From contig JAEINU010000002.1 of the NCBI GenBank assembly GCA_016342685.1, positions 205,085-269,084 on the forward strand: DNA of 64,000 nt, written 5' to 3'. Position numbers and translations under genes: made by a program. This DNA comes from Bacteroidales bacterium (lineage in GTDB: Bacteria; Bacteroidota; Bacteroidia; Bacteroidales; UBA12077). The notes below the pieces were generated by a model. The model was not told where the DNA came from. It ran no database searches and saw only the letters and a program-made list of their open reading frames with translations. Shown piece by piece: positions 47,431 to 55,427 of this stretch (positions are counted from its first letter, which is position 1; every line of letters starts with the position of its first letter).

Positions 47431-50400
47431 ATGAATTTCATCATAAAACGAAAAGTACTTATTGCAATGCTCTTTACAGGGCTAACAATGCTTGGTTATA
47501 TTTCTTATAAACAGCTTCCTGTTGAGTTATATCCGAATGCCACCTACCCTATGCTTTTTGTGCAGGTTGGCACGTATATAGAAGTTGACCCAAAATACAT
47601 GGAGAATCAGGCGATTATTCCGCTAGAAGGTGCAATAGGAACATTGGAAGGAATTGAAAAAATTGAATCAACTGCAGGTCAACAATCTGGAAGTATTCAA
47701 ATATCCTTTCAAAAAGGGGTCGATCTTAAATTTGCTTATTTAAAACTGGTTGAAAAAATAGATGAGACCAAGAAATCTCTACCTAAAGAATTTCAGGTTC
47801 AGGCATTTAAGTTTGATTTGGAGCAACTGAATAATATTTTCATGACAATTCAGGTTCGTGGTAGCGGAGGTGTCGACCGTGTGCGACAAGTTACGAATCA
47901 GGAAATTATTAATGAAATAAAGAATATTGATGGAATTGCAAATGCCGAAGTTTTTGGAGGACGCGAAAAATCAATAGAAATTATTTTAAACGAGGATGTA
48001 TGCAACAGTTATGGAATTTCTCCTTCCGATGTTCGCTCTGCCCTCACCAGCAATAGCAAATCCAGAACATTTGCCGGAAAAGTTACAAACAACAATCAAC
48101 TGCATTTTGTAAATGTAATTTCTGAATTTGACAATATTCAGGATATCCATAATCTTATTGTAAAAGAGCAAGGAAAAATTAAACTTACCGATATCGCCAT
48201 CATAAATTATGGCGTAAAAGAACAAGAATCCTATAGTAGAATAAATGGCAAAGAAGCTGTTACAATAAGTCTCACAAAAGATTCGCAAGCAAACATCATT
48301 GCATTAGCAAATAGTGTTAAGGATCAAATTGAGATTTTAAACTCCGAACTTGCCGAAAAAGATATTGAATTGGTTGTGCAAAAAAACGATGCAGAAACCA
48401 TGGAGAAAAATATCGATTCAATTATTCAACTAGCATTAATTGGTGGAATTTTAGCCATTTTTATTTTATGGATTTTTCTTAGAAATATACGGCTTGTAAT
48501 TGCTATTGCTTTGGCGATTCCTATTTCGGTTTATACTGCATTTAATTTCTTTTATGCGTTTGGAATTACAATAAACAGTTTAACACTGCTTGGAATGGCT
48601 CTGGCTATAGGAATGCTATTGGATAATAGTGTCGTCGTACTGGAAAACATTTATCGGCTTGCATCTAAAAAGATGCATCCTGATCAGGCTGTAATTCAAG
48701 GAACAAAAGAAGTTTGGAAATCGATATTTGCTGCTACGCTTACAACAATTACGGTATTTCTTCCATTTGTATTTTCGACCGATTTCTTTATCGGATTAAT
48801 CGGCAAACATGTTGGTGTATCTATCATATCAACATTATTAGTTTCATTAGCTGTAGCCTTATTGCTTATTCCAATGATAACGCATGCTCTTTTAAAATTC
48901 AGGGTAAACGACAAACCAATTCAGTTCGAAAAAATATCCTATCACAATCGACTTATACAGATATACATGGTGTTATTAAAAACCTGTATGCGTAGTCCCG
49001 GAAAAACAATCTTAAGTGCAATAGGAATCTTTTTCATCACTCTTTTAATTAGTTTGGGAGTAAGTATTGTTAGCTCGCAAGAAGCAGAAATAAAGGATAT
49101 TTCACTTTATGTTACTTTGCCTAGCGGAACAACACTAGAAAACACAGATATTCTAATTGTAGAAGTCGAAAAAAACTTAGCAGATCTTGAGGAGATGAAA
49201 GATTTAGTGAGTCAGGTTTACGAAGAAGAATCTGTGTTAACCATATCCTTAAAAGATGATTATAAAGATCTTAGAAACTTTTCAATTCCTAAAATTAAAA
49301 ATGAGATTCTTGAGCGAGTATCAGAATTAAGCCCAGCCGAGTTTAGTTGGGATCCTCCGGCCGCGGGTCGTCGATTTGGTGGTAGCAATTACAACGACGA
49401 TGAATTTGGACAGTTTTTAGGTATCGGAACACAAAAAGAAAAGGTTCTGATTAAAGGTCAAGATTTCGATAAAATGTTAAATCAGGCAAACGATGTAGAA
49501 TACTATTTAACTCAGCTTACATCGGTTGAAAGAGTTGAGATCAGGGTTCCCAATAAACGTCCTGAGCTTATGCTAAATTTCGACAAACAGTTAATGGCTC
49601 TGTATGATATTCCTGTTACATCGGTGTTATCAGAATTAAATTCGTTTCAGCATGAATTTGCAAGCGGTGTAACTTTTAAACATGATAACGAAGAATACGA
49701 TATTCTAATTAAAACGATTGGGAACAAGGATAAAAAAGAGAAAGATGTAAAAGATCTTAAAAAATTAGAAGTTCGAGGTAGCAAAGGGAGCAAGTTTGAA
49801 TTGCAAGAAATAAGCAAATTCAATTTCACCGAAGGATTGTCTACCATTAAAAGAACAAATCAGGAAAAACAACTCGAATTAGTTTACGAATATATTGGAG
49901 AAGTAAAAGACGAGAAAGACTTACTCGAAGCAGCACGTGTTGAAATAGATGATTTAATTGCAGGAATGACATTGCCATCGGGCATTACTTTGGAGGTTGT
50001 TCATGATGAAAACGAACTGGGAGAATTTGCCTTTTTATTACTAATGGCATTTATACTGATTTACATGATTTTATCATCGGTATTTGAATCATTTACAGTG
50101 CCTATTGTAATGATGTTTTCGATTCCAATGGCTGCAATTGGTTCTATCATATTTTTAATACTAACCGGAACTTCTATTTTAAATCCATATGTTCTAACTG
50201 GATTTCTGATTCTTCTGGGAATTGTTGTAAACAACGGAATTATTTTAATCGATTACTCAAGAGTTTTACGTAAGCGAGGATACTCAGATTCAAGAGCCTT
50301 AATGATGGCTGGATTGGCGCGGGTGCGTCCAATATTAATTACTGCAATAACTACCATAATAGCTTTAATTCCTCTAGCATTAGGAAAAGCCGAATATGTG

Positions 50401-52143
50401 TCATTAATTGGAGTTCCTTTTGCTGTTACCATAATTGGCGGTTTATCGTTAAGCACCTTGTTAACTCTGGTATTTATTCCTACTCTAAACTCTGGATTGC
50501 AATCTTCTTTAAAATGGATGCGCGGACAGAATCCATATATCAAAATAATACAAATTACACTTTGGGTAATTGGAACCTATTTCATTTTTAAAGAGGTCGA
50601 TCGCAGAGTATGGCAAATAATCGACTTTATAGTTTTAATGCTTATTGTGCCAGCCAGCATCTATTTTATTCAAAATAGTTTACGAAAAGCAAACGAAAAA
50701 CTTATAGGTAATAACGATGCTCTGCATATTAGAGTTCGTAATCTTGTGAAAATTTACGATTGGGATAGCCGCTTTATGCGCGAATGGAAATCGGGAATAA
50801 ATATCCGAAAAAGACTTGGAATAGAACATGAGTTTAAATCGATAAAAGATTTTGACCAACTAATTTGGCAATTCCCATTAATCGGATTTATTGTCTATTT
50901 TATCTATTCCCATTTAGAAAGTGGATTTTGGTACTTCATATTACCTATTATACTATATATCTTAACAGTATATATTTTAAGTCCGCTTAAAAAGTATGCC
51001 AATAATCTAAAAATAGACAACAAAGGAATAATTCTGCGAAGAATACTTAAACTAACTTACGGGCTTTTCTTTTGGATTTTCCCAGCATTAGCAATGTTTC
51101 TCTTTTATTCGAAATATAAATTAATGGGCTTAGTAATTCCTATGGGATCAATCTGGTACTTACTAATCTTTATAAAAGTTACATCAGATAATTTATATCG
51201 AAAAAATGTAAATGTCAATCGAATAAAAGGCAGCTTTAAAGGCTTGCGAAAAGGGTTTTATCGATTTGTTTTAGTGATTCCGATAATTGGTAAAAAGAAA
51301 ACTCCATTTAAAGCTTTAAAAGGCGTTTCAATCGATATTGAAAACGGAATGTTTGGATTGCTTGGCCCTAATGGTGCAGGTAAATCAACTTTAATGCGTA
51401 TTATTTGCGGAATTTTAGAACAAAGTTATGGTCAAATAACAATTAATGGAATTGATGTTCGAGAAAAACGTGAAGAATTGCAGGGTTTAATTGGTTATTT
51501 GCCTCAGGAGTTTGGAATGTACGAGAACATGACTGCATGGGATTTCCTACATTATATGGGAATCTTAAAGAAACTATTTAACAAGGAAGAAAGAAGTAAA
51601 CGTGTTGAATATGTTTTGAAAGCTGTTCATATGTTCGACAATAAGGATGAAAAAATTGGTTCATTCTCTGGTGGTATGAAACAACGTATCGGAATTGCTC
51701 AGATTCTGTTGCACTTACCCAAAATATTAGTTGTTGATGAACCTACTGCCGGTCTTGATCCTAGAGAACGAATACGTTTCCGCAATTTATTGGTTGAGTT
51801 GAGTAAAAATAGAATTGTTATTTTCTCAACCCATATTATCGAAGATGTAGCAAGTTCATGTAATAAAGTTGCTGTAATGAAAAAAGGCGAAGTAAGATAC
51901 ATGGGGGCACCTATCGACATGGCTAAAATTGCTAAAGAAAAAGTGTGGATGATGAATATTCCTGCAGCGGAATTTGATACAGAAAAAGACAATTACACCA
52001 TTATTCACCACATGAAAGATGGAGATTATATACGTTGTCGTTGTTTATCTGATGGAGCTCCAACAGCCGATGCTAAACTTGCAAAAGCAAATCTTGAAGA
52101 TGCTTATTTGTATTTATTAAAGAATGATAACCCTGATATTTAA
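47431..52143 (+). CDS. RND efflux pump fused to an ABC ATPase, with membrane insert
   Basis: One uninterrupted frame of 1570 codons. Residues 1-1030 are a complete RND pump: start MNFIIKRKVLIAMLFTGLTM, TM4 Asp in GMLLDNSVVVLENIYR, and the second-half helices ending TLLTLVFIPTL. Two more TM helices follow (about 1037-1053, 1061-1080). Residues 1099-1110 (HIRVRNLVKIYD) look like the first strand of an ABC ATPase, but the next ATPase part (KALKGVSIDIENG) comes only at 1294. Between them are four TM helices (about 1145-1160, 1165-1184, 1208-1227, 1231-1249). The ATPase then continues with Walker A GPNGAGKST from 1312, signature FSGGMKQR at 1412, Walker B ILVVDEP with Asp1436-Glu1437, and His1468. 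All ATPase motifs are intact. The ABC-2 permease encoded 17 bases downstream is a likely partner. RND proteins are normally about 1000-1100 residues and gradient-driven. Confidence 0.9.
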   Translation: MNFIIKRKVLIAMLFTGLTMLGYISYKQLPVELYPNATYPMLFVQVGTYIEVDPKYMENQAIIPLEGAIGTLEGIEKIESTAGQQSGSIQISFQKGVDLKFAYLKLVEKIDETKKSLPKEFQVQAFKFDLEQLNNIFMTIQVRGSGGVDRVRQVTNQEIINEIKNIDGIANAEVFGGREKSIEIILNEDVCNSYGISPSDVRSALTSNSKSRTFAGKVTNNNQLHFVNVISEFDNIQDIHNLIVKEQGKIKLTDIAIINYGVKEQESYSRINGKEAVTISLTKDSQANIIALANSVKDQIEILNSELAEKDIELVVQKNDAETMEKNIDSIIQLALIGGILAIFILWIFLRNIRLVIAIALAIPISVYTAFNFFYAFGITINSLTLLGMALAIGMLLDNSVVVLENIYRLASKKMHPDQAVIQGTKEVWKSIFAATLTTITVFLPFVFSTDFFIGLIGKHVGVSIISTLLVSLAVALLLIPMITHALLKFRVNDKPIQFEKISYHNRLIQIYMVLLKTCMRSPGKTILSAIGIFFITLLISLGVSIVSSQEAEIKDISLYVTLPSGTTLENTDILIVEVEKNLADLEEMKDLVSQVYEEESVLTISLKDDYKDLRNFSIPKIKNEILERVSELSPAEFSWDPPAAGRRFGGSNYNDDEFGQFLGIGTQKEKVLIKGQDFDKMLNQANDVEYYLTQLTSVERVEIRVPNKRPELMLNFDKQLMALYDIPVTSVLSELNSFQHEFASGVTFKHDNEEYDILIKTIGNKDKKEKDVKDLKKLEVRGSKGSKFELQEISKFNFTEGLSTIKRTNQEKQLELVYEYIGEVKDEKDLLEAARVEIDDLIAGMTLPSGITLEVVHDENELGEFAFLLLMAFILIYMILSSVFESFTVPIVMMFSIPMAAIGSIIFLILTGTSILNPYVLTGFLILLGIVVNNGIILIDYSRVLRKRGYSDSRALMMAGLARVRPILITAITTIIALIPLALGKAEYVSLIGVPFAVTIIGGLSLSTLLTLVFIPTLNSGLQSSLKWMRGQNPYIKIIQITLWVIGTYFIFKEVDRRVWQIIDFIVLMLIVPASIYFIQNSLRKANEKLIGNNDALHIRVRNLVKIYDWDSRFMREWKSGINIRKRLGIEHEFKSIKDFDQLIWQFPLIGFIVYFIYSHLESGFWYFILPIILYILTVYILSPLKKYANNLKIDNKGIILRRILKLTYGLFFWIFPALAMFLFYSKYKLMGLVIPMGSIWYLLIFIKVTSDNLYRKNVNVNRIKGSFKGLRKGFYRFVLVIPIIGKKKTPFKALKGVSIDIENGMFGLLGPNGAGKSTLMRIICGILEQSYGQITINGIDVREKREELQGLIGYLPQEFGMYENMTAWDFLHYMGILKKLFNKEERSKRVEYVLKAVHMFDNKDEKIGSFSGGMKQRIGIAQILLHLPKILVVDEPTAGLDPRERIRFRNLLVELSKNRIVIFSTHIIEDVASSCNKVAVMKKGEVRYMGAPIDMAKIAKEKVWMMNIPAAEFDTEKDNYTIIHHMKDGDYIRCRCLSDGAPTADAKLAKANLEDAYLYLLKNDNPDI

Positions 52144-52160
52144 AATAAGGATTTTAAAAA

Positions 52161-52865
52161 ATGAGAACAAACAAATTAAAACTTGGAATAGATATTATCA
52201 GATACAATCTCAAAATTGTATTTGCTAACAAATTCATATACTTTTTAATTGCAGCAATTGCGTTTTTTCTATTAATAACAGGAATATTACTATTCTCGAA
52301 TAATGTAGCAGCAAATCAAGATATTTATGCCACTTTAATATTCCCGGGAATATTAATTATTTTCTACCCTGTAATATTTAATATTCAGAATGATAAAGAT
52401 GCCAGAATGCTCGAAATTATATTTGGAGTTCCGAACTATAGATACAAAGTATACTTGGTTCGATTTATTATAAGTATGGTTTTGTTGTTTGCAATTTTAC
52501 TACTAATGTCGTGGTTTACAGTTTTTGCTGTGCTTCGAATTCCTGTGTTGGAAATGGTTTATCAGTTAATGTATCCCCTACTTTTTTTATCGTGCCTGTC
52601 GTTTCTTTTCTCGACATTGGTTCGAAATGCAAGTGGAGCTGCTGTTATTATGATCATTATCGGACTCATATTTTGGGTTCTTCATGAATCATTACAATAT
52701 AGCAAATGGAATATCTTTTTAAATCCATTCGATGTACCCAGTGAAATTAGTCATTCCGTATGGAAAAATGTATTAAGTCAAAACAGATTAATGTTAATTA
52801 TAGGCTCAGTAGTTTCTTTGCTGTGGTCGCTAATTAACCTACAAAAACGTGAAAAGTTTATTTAA
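52161..52865 (+). CDS. ABC-2 type permease
   Basis: The 234-residue protein has six hydrophobic helices: about 21-45 (FANKFIYFLIAAIAFFLLIT), 58-75, 98-122 (IISMVLLFAILLLMSWFTVF), 130-150, 158-180 (AAVIMIIIGLIFWVLHES) and 208-226. NKDARMLEIIFGVP-like wording near 75-90 (KDARMLEIIFGVPNYRYKVY) fits the loop after TM2 in ABC-2 permeases, where the ATPase docks. It has no fused extracytoplasmic domain. As last gene of the operon, 17 bases after the RND-ABC fusion, it is the natural membrane partner of that fused ATPase. Confidence 0.8.
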   Translation: MRTNKLKLGIDIIRYNLKIVFANKFIYFLIAAIAFFLLITGILLFSNNVAANQDIYATLIFPGILIIFYPVIFNIQNDKDARMLEIIFGVPNYRYKVYLVRFIISMVLLFAILLLMSWFTVFAVLRIPVLEMVYQLMYPLLFLSCLSFLFSTLVRNASGAAVIMIIIGLIFWVLHESLQYSKWNIFLNPFDVPSEISHSVWKNVLSQNRLMLIIGSVVSLLWSLINLQKREKFI

Positions 52866-52891
52866 TATTATATGTTTGATTAACATGAGCG

Positions 52892-53021
52892 TGTCCAAAA
52901 AGTAAAGAAACTATCATTCCCTTGAACTTTTCTCATGAGCGAAGCAAGTAAAAAGGGAATCCTTTTATTTGATTGTTTAACAATTAATTTGGGATGACAA
53001 TAATCGACTTTTTGAACAACC
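52892..53021. repeat. Dispersed intergenic repeat with terminal inverted repeats, second full copy
   Basis: It is a diverged copy of the element at 15723-15871: CCAAAAAGTAAAGAAAC at the left, ATCATTCCCTTGAAC and CATGAGCGAAGCAAGT in the middle, and GGGATGACAATAATCGAC then TTTTTGAACA at the right. It lies directly behind the export operon and may also end its transcription, since its inner part (ATTCCCTT against AAGGGAAT) can form a hairpin. Confidence 0.72.
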
Positions 53022-53085
53022 TCATTCTTACGAATATCCTATATTCAATTATTTTTAGTAATTTCGAATTAAAAATATTTAAAGA

Positions 53086-53499
53086 ATGAAGAAAACATCT
53101 TTAATCCTTTTAATATTGGGATTGATTTTTGGACAATTGCTAATATTCACTTTTAATCTTAATAATGGATTTGAATTCCATGAAGTCCTAATAAAGCTTA
53201 TTCCAATTGCTGATTATGCAGGAAAAACATCTACAGCTTTATATCTAACATCAACAATTTTAGGTTATATTGCTTTTGTTATTTTTGGAATTATTAACAC
53301 AAACAAAGTAAAATCGCCTACAATCTTTAAGTCGGCAATCATGTTTTCTGGAATCGCAATTATAGTTGCATTTTTCGAGTTTACAAGTATTCTGGAGGAT
53401 TTAAACAACTCGTTTCAAGGTAAATATTTCCACATTGGATGGTTGTTGTTTTTTCTTGGAATCTGGATTTTTAGCAAAAAATATTTATCAAAAAAATAA
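53086..53499 (+). CDS. Small four-helix membrane protein, unknown function
   Basis: The 137-residue protein has four predicted TM helices (about 4-24, 55-75, 83-103, 115-133). The first could serve as an uncleaved signal. No residues point to a catalytic or transport role, and I do not recognise a family. It is followed after three bases by a soluble protein gene, with which it is probably co-transcribed. Confidence 0.65.
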   Translation: MKKTSLILLILGLIFGQLLIFTFNLNNGFEFHEVLIKLIPIADYAGKTSTALYLTSTILGYIAFVIFGIINTNKVKSPTIFKSAIMFSGIAIIVAFFEFTSILEDLNNSFQGKYFHIGWLLFFLGIWIFSKKYLSKK

Positions 53500-53502
53500 G
53501 TT

Positions 53503-54099
53503 ATGCCAAACGCCATAAGCACTGGTTTAGAAATTGCAGAAAGCTCATTAACACTTATCGATAAACTTATTGATAAGATTGATAAGTACAAACAAATTAA
53601 ACAAGACACTACCACTTTTTTAAGGTTATTGTACCTTGAAGTTTTAAAAAATATAGAGATTCTAAATGTTATAGATTTTAAAGCTTATAAATCATTACAT
53701 CCAAACGATCCAAATATTAAATCGCTAATAAAACTTCTAGAAACTAGTGTTGCGGAAGCCATCTTCTTTAAAGAGGATAATACTAAAAATGCAAACCTAT
53801 ACGAAAAGCTACGTAAGCAAGGTCAAGTTAAAAATAAAGAACGTAAGTTGGTTAGACTTGAAGACGGACAGGAAAGGCTTGTTAAAGGAAAATTTATATA
53901 TGAAAATGTGCTTCAAGCAATATCTTTTGTTGTTGTTAAGATTGATTTATTAAGCGAATTATCAGAACTTAAAGATGAAGAGTTGGAGATTTTAAGACCT
54001 ATAAAAATTGATATTAGATTGCTTAATATTAACCAACGTTTACTGATGATAAAATCGTCTTTAGATAAAATGCCTGAGGTAAAAGAAATGGCTCGATAA
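53503..54099 (+). CDS. Hypothetical soluble helical protein
   Basis: The 198-residue protein has no signal peptide or TM helix. It is rich in Leu, Lys, Ile and Glu with long predicted helices (ESSLTLIDKLIDKIDKYKQI, then TTTFLRLLYLEVLKNIEILN), suggesting a helical bundle. No motif was recognised. It is coupled to the four-helix membrane protein gene and ends at a strong terminator, so these two make a small operon, perhaps a membrane protein and its cytoplasmic partner. Confidence 0.65.
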   Translation: MPNAISTGLEIAESSLTLIDKLIDKIDKYKQIKQDTTTFLRLLYLEVLKNIEILNVIDFKAYKSLHPNDPNIKSLIKLLETSVAEAIFFKEDNTKNANLYEKLRKQGQVKNKERKLVRLEDGQERLVKGKFIYENVLQAISFVVVKIDLLSELSELKDEELEILRPIKIDIRLLNINQRLLMIKSSLDKMPEVKEMAR

Positions 54100-54108
54100 T
54101 CCAAATAT

Positions 54109-54141
54109 AAAGAGAGTGTACAAAACACTCTCTTTTCTTTT
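54109..54141. terminator. Terminator between convergent genes
   Basis: AAAGAGAGTGT (54109-54119) pairs with ACACTCTCTTT (54125-54135) around a five-base loop, with a T-rich tail on the plus strand. On the minus strand the tail is TTTATATTT, weaker but usable, so it probably serves both the plus-strand pair and asnA. Confidence 0.85.
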
Positions 54142-54146
54142 TTACT

Positions 54147-55127
54147 CTAAATACTTGCTTGTACCTGACTAATAGCACACTTACTAAGTAATAGCATTGC
54201 TAGTCGGGATTGACCTATTCCGCCGCCAATTGACAAAGGCAACTCACCATTTAAAAGCTTTTTATGAAATGACAACTCGATTCTATCTTCCGTTTTAGTA
54301 ATTTCAAGTTGCTTCAATAACGATTCTCTATCTACGCGAATTCCCATGGATGATAATTCAAAAGCATCTTTCAAAACAGGATTCCATACAATAATATCGC
54401 CATTCAGTCCACGATAACTCCCAATTGTTTCTGTCGACCAATCGTCATAATCCGGAGCGCGTAAATCGTGCGGAACTCCATCTTTTAACTCATAACCAAT
54501 TCCAATAATAAACACAGCTCCATAATCTTTTGCAATAACTTTCTCACGCTCTTTAGGAGTTAGTTTTGGATATCTGTATTGCAATTCTTCGGAATGAATA
54601 AATGTAATTTGTTCAGGCAAAAAAGACTTTAACTCTGGATAGATTCCAACAATAAATCTATCCGTTTCCTTAATTGTAGAATAAATTCTTTGTACTTCCT
54701 GTTTTAAATAATCCAAGCTCCTATCTTGCTCGGAGATTCTCTTCTCCCAATCCCATTGATCCACAAAGATAGAATGTATCGGACTAATTATTTCATCGGG
54801 GCGCAAAGCTTTCATATCTGTTATAATACCTTTTCCAGATTTCAAATCTAAATGCCCCAGAGTTAATCTTTTCCATTTTGCCAATGATTGCACAATTTCT
54901 AATTTTCTATCGGGATAAGATTTAGCTAAGAATCGAACAGGTTTTTCAATTCCATTCAAATCATCGTTAATTCCTGTGCCAGATGTAACAACCATTGGAG
55001 CCGAAACTTCCATTAAGTTTAGAGTTTCGGATAAACTCTTTTTAAAATAATCTTTTAACTCAAACAAAGCTTTCTGAGTAGTAACTCTGTCTAAAATTTC
55101 TTTTTGTTTTTTAATTGTTTTCAACAT
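54147..55127 (-). CDS. asnA: Aspartate-ammonia ligase (asparagine synthetase A)
   Basis: AsnA makes asparagine from aspartate, ammonia and ATP in the cytoplasm. The 326-residue product (E. coli AsnA has 330) shows the class II synthetase-like motifs: APMVVTSGTGINDDLNG, GKGIITDMKALRPDE, HSIFVDQWDWEK, DLRAPDYDDWS and the C-terminal GGGIGQSRLAMLLL with the ATP-binding Arg. The start at 55127 (MLKTIKKQKEI) fits the family; a longer frame from a GTG at 55181 would run through the leader terminator and is rejected. It is preceded by a 300-base leader with two asparagine-rich mini-ORFs and two terminators, so expression is probably set by the level of charged tRNA-Asn. Confidence 0.97.
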   Translation of the reverse strand: MLKTIKKQKEILDRVTTQKALFELKDYFKKSLSETLNLMEVSAPMVVTSGTGINDDLNGIEKPVRFLAKSYPDRKLEIVQSLAKWKRLTLGHLDLKSGKGIITDMKALRPDEIISPIHSIFVDQWDWEKRISEQDRSLDYLKQEVQRIYSTIKETDRFIVGIYPELKSFLPEQITFIHSEELQYRYPKLTPKEREKVIAKDYGAVFIIGIGYELKDGVPHDLRAPDYDDWSTETIGSYRGLNGDIIVWNPVLKDAFELSSMGIRVDRESLLKQLEITKTEDRIELSFHKKLLNGELPLSIGGGIGQSRLAMLLLSKCAISQVQASI

Positions 55128-55154
55128 TTTAAATTGATTTAAGGTTTTATATTT

Positions 55155-55194
55155 AATAAAAAACCCTTCATCTGAATTCACAGAGAAGGGTTTT
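55155..55194 (-). terminator. Leader terminator 2 (attenuator) of asnA
   Basis: AAAACCCTTC (55160-55169 as read on the plus strand) pairs with GAAGGGTTTT (55185-55194); the inner TCTG/CAGA pair extends the stem. On the minus strand it ends in TTTTTTATT. It lies 20 bases behind the stop of the second mini-ORF and 28 bases before the asnA start. The last codons of that mini-ORF (CGCAGGGAAGG on the minus strand) can pair with its 5' arm (CCTTCTCTGTG) over 11 positions including two G-U pairs, which would prevent termination. Confidence 0.85.
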
Positions 55195-55213
55195 AGTTAA
55201 TACAATACTATTA

Positions 55214-55276
55214 CTACCTTCCCTGCGGAGGAGGACGATTATTATTATTGTTATTATTTATCTTAATCAAAATCAT
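55214..55276 (-). CDS. Asn-rich leader peptide 2 of asnA
   Basis: A 20-codon frame: it starts MILIKI, has seven Asn codons in a row (codons 7-13), then RPPPQGR and TAG, followed directly by TAA. The ATG is seven bases after the T-run of terminator 1, so only RNA that escapes that terminator carries this peptide. Stalling on the Asn codons would leave the antiterminator sequence over the last codons free. The three Pro codons may add a pause of their own. Asparagine codons in front of an asparagine synthesis gene are the expected signal for ribosome-mediated attenuation. Confidence 0.75.
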   Translation of the reverse strand: MILIKINNNNNNNRPPPQGR

Positions 55277-55282
55277 TATATA

Positions 55283-55310
55283 CAAAAAAAGCCTTCCAAA
55301 TTGGAAGGCT
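55283..55310 (-). terminator. Leader terminator 1 (attenuator) of asnA
   Basis: AGCCTTCC (55290-55297) pairs with GGAAGGCT (55303-55310) over eight perfect bases, with seven T on the minus strand. It follows the first mini-ORF. On the minus strand the RNA also has GGAAGGCT earlier (55344-55351), over codons 20-22 of that mini-ORF; this copy can pair with the 5' arm and block the terminator. Confidence 0.85.
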
Positions 55311-55336
55311 CATAGGTTTTAAAATATCTTTTTTTA

Positions 55337-55408
55337 CTACAATAGCCTTCCAGTCTGTATATTATTTACAGAATTATTAGAAAGATTATTATTTGTAATT
55401 TGAATCAT
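55337..55408 (-). CDS. Asn-rich leader peptide 1 of asnA
   Basis: A 23-codon frame beginning MIQITNNN, with seven Asn codons (three, two and two, separated by one or two other codons), ending GRLL and TAG, directly followed by TAA as in the second leader. Its ATG is about 15 bases after the predicted transcription start. Codons 20-22 make up the antiterminator copy GGAAGGCT; a ribosome reaching the stop codon would cover it and let terminator 1 form, while a ribosome stalled at the Asn codons would leave it free. The design is that of the classical his or trp leaders. Confidence 0.75.
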   Translation of the reverse strand: MIQITNNNLSNNSVNNIQTGRLL

Positions 55409-55427
55409 TTTATTGCTTATTGGTTGA

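Noticed and set aside
55128-55181. Longer asnA frame from a GTG at 55181
   Set aside because: The extra 18 codons run through the leader terminator and its T-run and do not resemble AsnA N-termini; the ATG at 55127 fits the family.
55238-55258. Poly-Asn codons as a chance AAT microsatellite in AT-rich DNA
   Set aside because: Considered, because (AAT)n is easy to get in such DNA. It is set aside because a second, non-microsatellite Asn-rich frame precedes it, both frames are followed by terminators and antiterminators, and the gene behind makes asparagine.
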